Assembly: GCA_041402045.1 (NCBI GenBank) | Contig: JAWKSZ010000023.1 | Span: 1 to 64,000 of the forward strand | Direction of reading: 5' to 3' | DNA: 64,000 nucleotides | Source of the DNA: JAGQRJ01 sp041402045 | GTDB lineage: Bacteria; Planctomycetota; J058 | Part shown: positions 26,573-34,749 of the stretch, piece after piece | How the letters are laid out: each line of letters begins with the position of its first letter | Numbering within the stretch: position 1 is the first letter of the stretch | The notes under the pieces: model-generated | Seen by the model: the letters and a program-made list of their open reading frames with translations, nothing else | What the model was told of the DNA's origin: nothing | Databases searched by the model: none | Made by a program: the position numbers and the translations under genes

Positions 26573-27192
26573 GCGGAGGCGCGCGCGTGCAGTCGCAGCG
26601 CGCAGGCGACCAGGGCCGAGGCCGCGCCGAGGGTCAGCGCGAGGGCCGAACGCTGGGAGAGCAGGTGCGGCGCGCCGACCTCGAGCCGCTCGAAGGGGAG
26701 CGGGCACCACGCGACCGCGAGCCAGCACCAGAGCGCGGGGGGGAGCCCGAGGGCGAGCAGGCGCAGCGCCTCGCCGCGCCTCGAGGCTGCGCGCCCTCGG
26801 CCCAAGTGGCACAGCAGCCACCAGGCCAGGTAGATCGCGACCGCGAACAAGATCAGGTCGCCGCAGTAGACGACCAGGAACCCAACGGGCAGCCGTGTCC
26901 GGGCTCCTCCCTTGATGTTCTGGTCAGCGTGCACGAGGCCCACGTCGTCCCCGCGGCCTCCCTCGTCGAGGCCGTTGGGTCCGAGGGAGTAGACACCCAG
27001 GCCCTCGCCCACCAAGGGTCGGCCCCAGGGATCCACGGCCGGGTCGCCCCAAGGAAGCCAGGGGCAGATCGCGCTGCGCAGCACGGCCTGCTCCGGGTCG
27101 ACGGCGCGCAGCAGCGGGCCGTAGGCGCTGCCCCAGAGCAGGCACCCCGCGAGCAGGCCCCACAGGGCGGCCTTCGCCGGCGAGCTGCCCAG
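26515..27192 (-). CDS. Polytopic membrane protein with pseudopilin-like DPWG motif
   Basis: About 225 residues with four likely transmembrane helices (WGLLAGCLLWGSAYGPLL; VVYCGDLILFAVAIYLAWWLL; LLALGLPPALWCWLAVAW; ALTLGAASALVACAL). Between helices one and two lies a soluble loop, DPWGRPLVGEGLGVYSLGPNGLDEGG, which resembles the Ca2+-binding C-terminal loop of GspG pseudopilins. No ATG, GTG or TTG lies near the start; CTG 27192, two bases after the phyH stop, is the best candidate. The C-terminus overlaps the end of the convergent GMC gene by 58 bases. Function unknown. Confidence 0.55.
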   Translation of the reverse strand: MGSSPAKAALWGLLAGCLLWGSAYGPLLRAVDPEQAVLRSAICPWLPWGDPAVDPWGRPLVGEGLGVYSLGPNGLDEGGRGDDVGLVHADQNIKGGARTRLPVGFLVVYCGDLILFAVAIYLAWWLLCHLGRGRAASRRGEALRLLALGLPPALWCWLAVAWCPLPFERLEVGAPHLLSQRSALALTLGAASALVACALRLHARASAQRPPQASATNRATCRETL

Positions 27193-27194
27193 CG

Positions 27195-28160
27195 TTAGCG
27201 CCCGAGCTTGCTCGCCAGCTTGGTGAGCTTGCCCTGGAGCTTGCGCACCCGCACGAACAGGTGGTGGTAGGCCGGGGTGCGGCTGTCCTCGCTCTTGGGC
27301 GTGTACTCGTCCTTGAGGTAGGGCACGTACATCGAGCGCCGCAGGCTGCGCCAGCCCATGTGGGGCGAGGGCACGACGCGGTGCCACATGCGCCCGTCGT
27401 GGACCGTGAGGTCGCCGGGCTCGGTCTCGACCGCGATCTCCTCGGGAATGTCCTTCTGGGAGACGAAGTGCGGCATGCGGGTGCACATGCCCCACAGGCC
27501 CTGGCGGTGGGTGCCCGGGAGCAGGCGCAGCCCGCCGTCTTCCTTCTTGATCCGGTCGAAGTGCAGGCCGACGTTGAGCTGCTGGGTCGGGTTGCGCAGG
27601 TAGAACACGTCGCGCAGGGCGTCGGTGTGCCAGGCCACCCCGGTGTAGACGCTGCCGGGGACGTTCAGGTTGCGGTTGAACACGACGCCGTCGCGCTCCA
27701 CGTCGCCGACCCGGGTGCCGAAGCCGACGAGGCTGCGCACGGGGATCAGGCGCTCGTTGCGCACGAAGGCGCGGATCTCGGGAGAGAAGCAGCTCGAGAA
27801 CGCGAAGCGCTGAATGAAGGGGTTACCCTCGGGGTCCTCGCCCACGAACAGCGGGGTCCCGTAGACGCTCGTGCGACCCTCGGCGAGCCACCGCCGCTCC
27901 ACGTCGCGGATCCCCTGCTCCATGGCCTCGAGCTCCTGGGTCGTGGCGACCTGAGCGAAGACCAGGAACCCGTGCTCGTCGAGGAACGCCTGCTGGACGC
28001 CGGTGATCCGCGGGCCGAGGGTGAAGCGCGTGGTCAGGGGCAGCGCGCGCGCCTCCTCCCGCTCCTCCCAGGTCGGCTCCACCGGGATCGCGGCCAGGAG
28101 CCGCTCGTGAGCCACAGGGTCGACGTTAAGCGTGGAATGATCGACGGTTACAGCGGACAT
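27195..28160 (-). CDS. Phytanoyl-CoA dioxygenase (PhyH) family protein
   Basis: 321 residues from ATG 28160 (MSAVTVDH), chosen because GCGAGG sits just upstream; the alternative ATG 28181 has no ribosome-binding site. Fe(II)/2-oxoglutarate oxygenase features: AWHTDA gives the HxD pair, VHDGRMWHRVVPSPH the distal His, followed by an Arg for 2-oxoglutarate. The GGLRLLPGTHRQG phrase is also typical. It would hydroxylate a small molecule; the substrate cannot be inferred. Confidence 0.8.
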   Translation of the reverse strand: MSAVTVDHSTLNVDPVAHERLLAAIPVEPTWEEREEARALPLTTRFTLGPRITGVQQAFLDEHGFLVFAQVATTQELEAMEQGIRDVERRWLAEGRTSVYGTPLFVGEDPEGNPFIQRFAFSSCFSPEIRAFVRNERLIPVRSLVGFGTRVGDVERDGVVFNRNLNVPGSVYTGVAWHTDALRDVFYLRNPTQQLNVGLHFDRIKKEDGGLRLLPGTHRQGLWGMCTRMPHFVSQKDIPEEIAVETEPGDLTVHDGRMWHRVVPSPHMGWRSLRRSMYVPYLKDEYTPKSEDSRTPAYHHLFVRVRKLQGKLTKLASKLGR

Positions 28161-28264
28161 ACGAACCTCGCAGGGATTCAATCGATTGATTGATTGTCTC
28201 TCCGGGCCTGCGTGGGGTCAAGCCTGATTTCGCCCTCGCGCGACCGCCCCGCGAGGGTCGACCC

Positions 28265-28736
28265 CCGAGCTCCGCCCACGCGCACTCGACCCCCGAGCTC
28301 CGCCCGCGCGCACTCGACCGCCGAGCTCCGCCCACGCGCACCCGCTCCGTCATTCCGATGTTCAACCACCGATCTCCGCCCACGCGCACTCGACCCCCGA
28401 GCTCCGCCTACGCGCACCCGCTCCGTCACTCCGATGTTCAACCACCGATCTCCGCCCACGCGCACGCGTGACGCCCTCCGCGAGGAAGAAACACCGAACA
28501 CACCGAGCTCCGCTCGAGCGCTCACGCGCGGGCATGGAAGTGGGACTCGGATCACGGCCAGGCTTCGCACTCGCGGAGCTCGGTGTGTTCGGTGTTTCTT
28601 CCGATCGCTTGCCGGCGCGGTCGCGCGTGGGCGGAGATCGGTGGTTGAAAAATGGACGGTCGGGGTGGGTGCGCGTGGGCGGAGCTCGGTGGCTGACGCT
28701 GGCCGGACGGAGCGGGTGCGCGTGGGCAGAGCTCGG
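28265..28736. repeat. Nested palindromic array of 21-bp units around a 30-bp perfect inverted repeat
   Basis: Six copies of CCGAGCTCCGCCCACGCGCAC (or with CCGATC) start at 28265, 28293, 28321, 28369, 28397 and 28445, spaced 28, 28, 48, 28 and 48 bases. Three inverted copies lie at 28621-28641, 28669-28689 and 28716-28736. Between them is a perfect 30-base inverted repeat, 28484-28513 with 28573-28602, with a 59-base loop. The region carries no convincing gene and fills most of the gap between the divergent phyH and secreted-protein genes. Confidence 0.85.
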
Positions 28737-28812
28737 TGGTCGAGCGACGGACCCACGGAGCGGCTGGGTGTCGAGCGGATCAGGAGACGAACGAGGGGAC
28801 CGACCGCTGCTC

Positions 28813-28818
28813 TATACT
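28813..28818 (+). promoter_or_regulatory. Putative -10 box (TATACT) of a leaderless transcript
   Basis: TATACT ends six bases before the ATG at 28825, so a transcript starting the usual distance downstream would have almost no 5' leader. I see no Shine-Dalgarno site between them and no clear -35 box. Confidence 0.4.
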
Positions 28819-28824
28819 GCGGCC

Positions 28825-30147
28825 ATGCGCCCGTCCTTCGTGTTCGTGCTCGCCGCGCTCGCCGTCCCCGCCTGGGGGCAGGTGGAGCGCGCGACCCTGG
28901 CCCGGCCCCACACCCACGCGGTGCTCGAGGGCAGCCAGCTCGAGGGCCTGCTCAACACAGAGTGCGAGCGGATCCGGGTCTACGCCTTCCGCGGCGCGGG
29001 GCTCGAGCCGATCCCGTTCCAGATCGACGAGCGCACCCCCGACGGCGTCTACGCCTACGAGCAGGGCGACGAGCGCCGCTCGGACACCGACGACGGGCGC
29101 TTCGACCAGAACGACGAGCTCGTGTTCCGCGCCGCCGACGCCGGCGACCGCGTGCGCCTCGACCAGCTCCAGCTCGGGCAGAGCGCCGAGATCGAGCTCG
29201 CGCTCCAGGCCCCCGAGGGCGGGCAGGCCTGGGTCTACGTGCTGTCCTTCGACGACCCGCCCCCGCGCAGCGAGACCCGCTACGTCTCCCTCGACTGGGA
29301 GGCGGGCGAGCTCATTGGCTGGACCACGGACCGGGTGCAGCTCCACCGCTCGACCAAGCACCAGGCGCTCCTGGCCTTCAACCGCCTGCGCTTCCGCGAC
29401 AAGCAGGGCGACCTGGGGCCCGACGTCCTGGATCAGGCCAAGTTCCAGCTGCGCGCGAGCTACCTGTTCACGGACATCGTGCGCCGCTTCGACGAGGTGC
29501 GCTCGGCCCCCTTGGCCTGGACCAGCGGGCCGGTGCGCGCGCTGGTGCGCTTCAACATGGAGGTCTACCTGATCTGGGGGCACTGGGTGAAGCCGCCCTC
29601 GACCTCGGGCGCAGGACCCCGCGCCGGCTCCTGCGAGCTCAAGGCCTACGGCGATCGGGTCGAGATCAACCTCGACCTCAAGCTCCCGGTGGACCTCGAG
29701 GCCGACGCGCCCTCGAACCTGCGCACGTCCCTCGACTTCGCCCCCCAGGCAGGGACGGTGTGGGTGTGGTCCGACAAGAACCGCCAGCGCCTGCGCGCCG
29801 GCGCCACCCGTCGCCAGCACTGGAAGCAGCTCGACACGAGCTTCCCCGCGTGGGTGTGCGCGAGCACCGACAGCGGCTCGGTGCTCGCTCAGCTGCGGCT
29901 CTCCGAGCGCCTGCGCCGCAGCTCGCACCAGCTCTTCCTGCGCGACGACGCCGAGCCCGACCCCCCCGAGGACACCCCGGGCTCGCTCGGGAACCTGGGC
30001 TTCACCGTGGACCTGCGCGCGCTGCCCGCCGGGACCTACTCCGGCGAGGTCGTGCTCCAGTTCGGGGAGCCCCTGCTCCCCGGGACCGAGGGCACCCTCC
30101 TGCGGCCGGACACCCCGCTCACCTGCAAGGCCAGCGCCGCTCAGTGA
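28825..30147 (+). CDS. Secreted protein of unknown function
   Basis: 440 residues from ATG 28825. A signal peptide (MRPSFVFVLAALAVPAWGQ) is followed by a beta-rich soluble protein with no transmembrane segment. I recognise no family. Visible features include FQIDERTPDGVYAYEQGDE and DNGRFDQNDE-like acidic loops (here DDGRFDQNDELVFRAAD) resembling Ca2+-binding turns. Its stop overlaps the GTG of the nucleotidyltransferase gene (GTGA), so the two are cotranslated, but the functional link is unclear. Confidence 0.7.
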   Translation: MRPSFVFVLAALAVPAWGQVERATLARPHTHAVLEGSQLEGLLNTECERIRVYAFRGAGLEPIPFQIDERTPDGVYAYEQGDERRSDTDDGRFDQNDELVFRAADAGDRVRLDQLQLGQSAEIELALQAPEGGQAWVYVLSFDDPPPRSETRYVSLDWEAGELIGWTTDRVQLHRSTKHQALLAFNRLRFRDKQGDLGPDVLDQAKFQLRASYLFTDIVRRFDEVRSAPLAWTSGPVRALVRFNMEVYLIWGHWVKPPSTSGAGPRAGSCELKAYGDRVEINLDLKLPVDLEADAPSNLRTSLDFAPQAGTVWVWSDKNRQRLRAGATRRQHWKQLDTSFPAWVCASTDSGSVLAQLRLSERLRRSSHQLFLRDDAEPDPPEDTPGSLGNLGFTVDLRALPAGTYSGEVVLQFGEPLLPGTEGTLLRPDTPLTCKASAAQ

Positions 30148-30731
30148 GCGCGGGGGTCGTGCCCCTGATCCTCGCCGCCGGCGCTTCCCAGCGCATGGGC
30201 CGGGCCAAGGCCGCGGTCGCCGTGGGCGGACGCCCGGCGCTGGAGCGGATCCTGCGCGTGTGCGCCTCCGCGGGGGTGGGGCCGGCGCGGGTCGTGGTCG
30301 GGGCGCACCCCGCGGCCGCGCGCGCCGTGGCGCCCGGGGCGCGCCAGGTCCACAACCCGCGCTGGGCCCTCGGCCGCACCACGTCGATCCAGGCTGGGCT
30401 GCGCGCGATCGGGCCAGCCCCGGCGGTGCTCCTGTGGCCGGTGGACGTGTGCTTGCCCGACGTCTACGACCTGCTGGCCCTGCTCGAGGCTCGGCGCCGC
30501 CACCCGGACCGGGCGCTGTGGGTCCCGAGCCACGCCGAGCGTCGCGGGCACCCGGTGCTCCTGGGCCCTGCGGCCCAGGCGGCGCTCCTGGCCCTGGGGC
30601 CGACCCAGCCCGCGCGCGCCGTGGTGCGGGCGCTGGCCGCCCGGGGGCGGGTCGAGCACGTCGAGCGCCCCAGCGACGCCTGCCTGCGCGACCTCAACCG
30701 CCCCGCTGACGTGCGCGGGGTGCTCGCCTGA
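30144..30731 (+). CDS. MobA-like NTP transferase (molybdenum cofactor cytidylyltransferase type)
   Basis: 195 residues, GTG overlapping the preceding stop. Begins with the nucleotidyltransferase signature LILAAGASQRMGRAK, then VVVGAH, NPRWALGRTTSIQAGL and LLWPVDVCLPD; the final part has GHPVLLGP. This order matches the MocA/MobA-like (NTP_transf_3) family, which transfers CMP or GMP to molybdopterin. Some members act on other phosphosugars. No molybdenum enzyme is visible nearby to settle the role. Confidence 0.8.
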   Translation: MSAGVVPLILAAGASQRMGRAKAAVAVGGRPALERILRVCASAGVGPARVVVGAHPAAARAVAPGARQVHNPRWALGRTTSIQAGLRAIGPAPAVLLWPVDVCLPDVYDLLALLEARRRHPDRALWVPSHAERRGHPVLLGPAAQAALLALGPTQPARAVVRALAARGRVEHVERPSDACLRDLNRPADVRGVLA

Positions 30732-30760
30732 AGCCGCCGAGGCGCAGGTCGACGGGCTGC

Positions 30761-30766
30761 TAGACT
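30761..30766 (+). promoter_or_regulatory. Putative -10 box (TAGACT)
   Basis: TAGACT lies 20 bases before the GTG start of the DUF697-like gene, followed by GGCCGGAGG as a possible ribosome-binding site. No strong -35 box is seen. Confidence 0.35.
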
Positions 30767-30786
30767 GAGGGCCGGAGGCCGGACGC

Positions 30787-31713
30787 GTGTCCCACCGCTC
30801 GCTCGCCGAATTTCTCGACTACGTCACCGAGAGCTTCGCCAACCTGTTCAACCTCGACGTCGACCCGACCCTCGACGAAGCGGACAACGTGCAGAAGGTG
30901 ATCGGGCAGACCGGGACGGTGGCCTGGATCGTGAGCACCGCCGTGCCGATCCCGGCCTCGGACTTCCTGCTGCTGACCCCGATCCAGACGAAAATGGCGG
31001 TGCAGATCGGCAAGATCAAGGGCTTCTCGGTCTCCCAGGAGCGGGCCAAGGAGATCGTGACCGAGATCCTGGGAGTGGTCGGCATGTCGGTCACCGCGCA
31101 AATGCTGATCGTGTCCGTGGCCAAGCTCGTGCCCTTCGTGGGCGGGTTCCTCAGCGCGCCGCTGGTCTACGCCAGCACCTGGGCGATCGGCAACGTCGTC
31201 AACTACTACTTCGACTGCATGCGCCACGGGAGCAAGCCCTCGAGCGAGGCCATGAAGGAGCTGTTCGCCGAGCAGTTCCGCGTCGGCAAGCGACGCAGCG
31301 AGCAGCTCGACAAGGACGAGCTGCGGCGCAAGGCCGACGAGCTGCGCCAACGCGGGGCCGCCAAGAATCCGGACCTGGTGAGCAAGTCGGGGTCGCGGCG
31401 CGAGCGCCCGATCCCGAGCCCGGCGCCGGCGCCCGCGCCCGCGGCCGCCGCGGGTCGGCAGAAGATCAAGATCACCCTCCCTCCGCGGCAGGAGGGCGCC
31501 GCCGGACCCGACGAGCCGCGGCGCATGCAGAAGACGATCGGCTTCGGAGACGAGGAGCGGGCGGCGGCGCCCGCGGCCGCCCCCGCCCCGGCGCCCGCCG
31601 ACGCCGAGGAGGAGGACCTCGTGGCGCAGCTCGAGCGGCTGGCCGGCCTGCGCCAGCAGGGGATCCTCACCGAGGAGGAGTTCCAGCAGGCGAAGGAGCG
31701 GCTGCTCGGCTAA
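30787..31713 (+). CDS. DUF697-like membrane protein with C-terminal SHOCT domain
   Basis: 308 residues from GTG 30787. The N-terminal 165 residues contain two hydrophobic helices and the phrases AVPIPASDFLLLTPIQTKMAVQIGK and GFLSAPLVYASTWAIGNVVNYYF, resembling the DUF697 region found in GTPase-associated membrane proteins. An Ala/Pro-rich linker follows. The last 35 residues (LVAQLERLAGLRQQGILTEEEFQQAKERLLG-like helix pair) form a SHOCT module, usually an oligomerisation or membrane-targeting tag. Its stop overlaps the kinase start (TAATG), placing it in one operon with two Ser/Thr kinases. Confidence 0.75.
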   Translation: MSHRSLAEFLDYVTESFANLFNLDVDPTLDEADNVQKVIGQTGTVAWIVSTAVPIPASDFLLLTPIQTKMAVQIGKIKGFSVSQERAKEIVTEILGVVGMSVTAQMLIVSVAKLVPFVGGFLSAPLVYASTWAIGNVVNYYFDCMRHGSKPSSEAMKELFAEQFRVGKRRSEQLDKDELRRKADELRQRGAAKNPDLVSKSGSRRERPIPSPAPAPAPAAAAGRQKIKITLPPRQEGAAGPDEPRRMQKTIGFGDEERAAAPAAAPAPAPADAEEEDLVAQLERLAGLRQQGILTEEEFQQAKERLLG

Positions 31714-32744
31714 TGCTCGACGACCACTCGACCACCTGGAACTGGCGGGACTGGGCGTTCACCCTCGACGACCAGGGCCCGTTCGAGACCGGCGCGGCGA
31801 CGTCGGAGCCCGGCGCCGAGGGGCCTCCGCCGGACTTCCCGCGCTACGAGGTGTTGCGCTGCCTGGGCTCGGGCGCCATGGGCACGGTGTGGCTCGTGCG
31901 CGATCGCGAGCTCATGCGCGAGGTCGCGCTCAAGCTCGGGCACAAGGCCGACGAGCGCACCCTCGGGCAGTACGCCCTCGAGGCGCAGATCTCGAGCCAG
32001 CTCGACCACCCCAACATTCCCCCGGTCTACGACGTCGGCCGCGACGACGAGGGACGTCCCTACCTCACCAGCAAGCTGATCCGGGGACACGAGCCGCTGA
32101 AGAGCGTGATCGACCGCCTCGTCGCCGCCGACGATCAGGCCGTGCGCTGCTACGGCTACTCGCGGCGGGTGCAGGTGGCGCTGCGGATCGCGGCCGCGTT
32201 GGGCTACGCCCACGAGCGCTGCGTCGTGCACCAGGACGTGAAGCCCGAGAACGCGCTGGTCGGCGTGCACAACGAGGTCTACCTCGTCGACTGGGGCGTG
32301 GCGAACATCGAGGCCCTGAGCTGCTCGACCAACATGCCGGTGCGGGTCGGCGGCGCCGGGCTGGAGGAGGTCACCTACCGCGCCTCGGAGATCGCGGGGA
32401 CCCCGGCCTACATGGCGCCCGAGCTGTTCCACGGGCAGCGCCCGGACGCGCTCAGCGATCAGTACAGCTTCGCCGCGACCCTCTACGAGCTCCTGACCCT
32501 GCGCCACTACCTGAGCGACGCGGGGACCCTGACCGACCTGGCGTCGATCGCGCTGGCGGCCAAGGGGCACCCGCCCAAGCCCGCCCACGAGGTCGACCTG
32601 GGCTGCGGACCGCCGCCGCCCAAGGCCTTGAGCGCGATCTGCGCGCGCGGCCTGGCCAAGGCGCGGGCGGACCGCTTCCCGAGCATGGACGCGTTCTACG
32701 ACGCCCTGCAGGGCTGGCTCGACGACCGCGGGAGCGAGGCGTGA
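31713..32744 (+). CDS. Atypical Ser/Thr protein kinase (HQD, DWG variants)
   Basis: 343 residues, ATG overlapping the previous stop. Kinase fold with glycine loop GSGAMG, VALK lysine and APELF. The catalytic loop reads HQDVKPEN (Arg of HRD replaced by Gln) and the metal loop reads DWG instead of DFG. The catalytic Asp and metal-binding Asp are kept, so activity is possible, but activation-loop phosphorylation of the RD type is unlikely. No membrane helix. Followed 16 bases later by a second, classical kinase. Confidence 0.85.
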   Translation: MLDDHSTTWNWRDWAFTLDDQGPFETGAATSEPGAEGPPPDFPRYEVLRCLGSGAMGTVWLVRDRELMREVALKLGHKADERTLGQYALEAQISSQLDHPNIPPVYDVGRDDEGRPYLTSKLIRGHEPLKSVIDRLVAADDQAVRCYGYSRRVQVALRIAAALGYAHERCVVHQDVKPENALVGVHNEVYLVDWGVANIEALSCSTNMPVRVGGAGLEEVTYRASEIAGTPAYMAPELFHGQRPDALSDQYSFAATLYELLTLRHYLSDAGTLTDLASIALAAKGHPPKPAHEVDLGCGPPPPKALSAICARGLAKARADRFPSMDAFYDALQGWLDDRGSEA

Positions 32745-32760
32745 GGCCGCCTCGCGCACG

Positions 32761-34749
32761 ATGAAGTCCCCGCCGCGGGTCCCCGGCTACGCGCCCCTGC
32801 GCTTGCTGGGGGCCGGCGGCATGGGCGCGGTGTGGGAGGTCGTCCAGGAGGCGACCGGCCAGCGCTACGCGCTGAAGCTGGTCCGGGCCCAGGGCCAGGA
32901 GGACCTGGCGCGCTTCCAGCGCGAGGCGCGGGTCCTCGCGGGCCTCGACCACCCCAACGTGGTGCGCCTGCACACCGCGGACTTCAGCGCGCGCCCGCCC
33001 TACTTCGTACAGGAGCTGCTCGAGGGCGGGAGCCTGAGCGAGCTCCTGCGGCGGGGGCCCCTGCCGGCCGCGAGCGCGCGCGAGATCCTGCGGCAGGTCG
33101 GCGAAGGGGTCGCCGCCGCGCACCGCGCGGGGATCCTGCACCGGGACCTCAAACCCGACAACGTGCTGTTCTCGGCGGAGGGCGTGGCCAAGGTCACCGA
33201 CTTCGGCCTGGCCGTCTCCGGCGAGACCCGGGAGCGCTTGACCCGCACCGGGGCGGTGCTCGGGACGCCGGAATACATGGCGCCCGAGCAAGCGCTCGAC
33301 GCGCGCGGGGCGGACGAGCGCGCCGACGTCTACGCGCTGGGGGCCCTGCTCTACGCCATGCTGACCGGGGCCCCGCCGATCCCCGCCAACGGGCGCTCCC
33401 TGATCGCGCTGCTCACCGCGCTGCAGACGGAGCCGCCGCGACCCCCCAGCGAGTTCGCTCCCGCGACCCCGCCGGAGCTGGAGCAGCTCTGCCTGCGCGC
33501 CCTGGCCAAGGACCCCGAGGCGCGCTTCCCCACGGCGCGCGCGCTGCTCGAGGCCCTCGAGCGACGCTCGAGCGGCAGGGGCTGGGGGCGCCGGGGCGCG
33601 GCTGCAGCGGCGCTGGCGCTGGCCGTGGCGCTGGCGCTCGGCGTCTGGCTCTCGCTCCCGACGCGGGGCGCCCAGGAGCCCGCGGCTGCGGCCCCCGCGC
33701 GGGTCGAACCCGTGCCGCCGGCCCCGCGACCGAGGGCCGTCTCCGAGGAGGGTCTGCGTCCGGGGTTCGAGCTCCAGCCCCAGGGAGCCCGGCGCGAGGT
33801 GCTGGTCGACGGGGACCGCCTGGTCGTCGTCGGCTACGAGGCGCTGGCGATCTACGACGGCGGGTCCCACCGCGAGCTGTCGACGGTGGCGCTGGAGCCG
33901 AGCGCTGAGCCCGAGCGCCTCGTCGCCCTGGGCGACGAGCGCTACGCGATCGCGCGGGAGGAGGGGCCGCTGCTCGTGGTGGGGCCAGGGGAGCGCGTGA
34001 CGCCGGTGGAGTCCCTGCAGAGCGTGCTGTGCGTGGCCCGACACGACCAGCTCCTCGCCTGCGGCTTGCGCAGCGGAGCGCTCCAGGTGCTCCGGATCGA
34101 GGACTCGGGGGTGACCCCGCTCACGGAGGTCCTGGAGCTCGCCCCCAAGTTCCAGGTCGAGGACGTGGTGTGGTTGGACGCCCGGCACCTCGTGCTCGCG
34201 ACCCGCGGGCGGCGGCAGGAGAACGCCACCGCGGGCACCGACCGCGACAACGGGAGCCAGCTCGTGCTCGTGGTCTACGACCCCACCGCCAGCGGCCTCT
34301 TGCCGGTCGAGTGGCAGGACGTGTTCGGCGCGTTCAGCCTCGCCGTGCACCCCTCGCGGCCGAACCTGGTGGTCGTGGGCACGGCGCTGGGAGGGCTGCA
34401 CGCGTTCGAGGTGCGGGACGAGGTGTTCCACGAGCTGGAGGCCTCCCGCTGGACCTCCGCCACCTTCGGCGCCGGCACCTGCCGCGCCCTGCGCTTCACC
34501 CGCCGGGGGCTCGCGGTGTGCGTGTTCGAGGGCAGCGCCGAGCACCTCAACCGGATCGTGCTCTACGACCCTTGGCGTCAGGGGCGCGACGGGCGGGTCG
34601 TGACCCGCATGCTCCCTCTGGGGGCGCTCGCGCCCTACTGCCTCTCCCTCGACGAGGAGGAGGAGGTCCTGTTCATGGGCGGCCACTTCGGGGGCGCGCA
34701 GCTCCGGAGCCTGGCCGAGGTCGAGGCCGAGGCCACGGAGCACCCCTGA
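32761..34749 (+). CDS. Membrane Ser/Thr kinase with C-terminal beta-propeller-like sensor
   Basis: 662 residues from ATG 32761. Complete kinase domain (about 8-270): GAGGMG, ALK lysine, HRDLKPDNV, TDFGLA, APEQAL. A single transmembrane helix (AAAAALALAVALALGVWLSL, about 280-300) is followed by a Pro/Ala linker and an extracytoplasmic region of about 340 residues with repeated beta strands of WD-like pattern, probably a propeller that senses a ligand. Its stop abuts the stop of the convergent pseudouridine synthase gene (TGATCA). Confidence 0.85.
   Translation: MKSPPRVPGYAPLRLLGAGGMGAVWEVVQEATGQRYALKLVRAQGQEDLARFQREARVLAGLDHPNVVRLHTADFSARPPYFVQELLEGGSLSELLRRGPLPAASAREILRQVGEGVAAAHRAGILHRDLKPDNVLFSAEGVAKVTDFGLAVSGETRERLTRTGAVLGTPEYMAPEQALDARGADERADVYALGALLYAMLTGAPPIPANGRSLIALLTALQTEPPRPPSEFAPATPPELEQLCLRALAKDPEARFPTARALLEALERRSSGRGWGRRGAAAAALALAVALALGVWLSLPTRGAQEPAAAAPARVEPVPPAPRPRAVSEEGLRPGFELQPQGARREVLVDGDRLVVVGYEALAIYDGGSHRELSTVALEPSAEPERLVALGDERYAIAREEGPLLVVGPGERVTPVESLQSVLCVARHDQLLACGLRSGALQVLRIEDSGVTPLTEVLELAPKFQVEDVVWLDARHLVLATRGRRQENATAGTDRDNGSQLVLVVYDPTASGLLPVEWQDVFGAFSLAVHPSRPNLVVVGTALGGLHAFEVRDEVFHELEASRWTSATFGAGTCRALRFTRRGLAVCVFEGSAEHLNRIVLYDPWRQGRDGRVVTRMLPLGALAPYCLSLDEEEEVLFMGGHFGGAQLRSLAEVEAEATEHP

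Noticed and set aside
28265..28465. CRISPR-like array
   Set aside because: Intervals between units are only 7 or 27 bases, themselves repeated, units also occur inverted, and no cas gene is near.
28194..30143. Long + strand frame through the repeat array and secreted-protein gene
   Set aside because: Only its last 195 codons (from GTG 30144) encode a recognisable protein; the earlier part is out of frame with the secreted-protein gene and is Arg/Pro-rich shadow.
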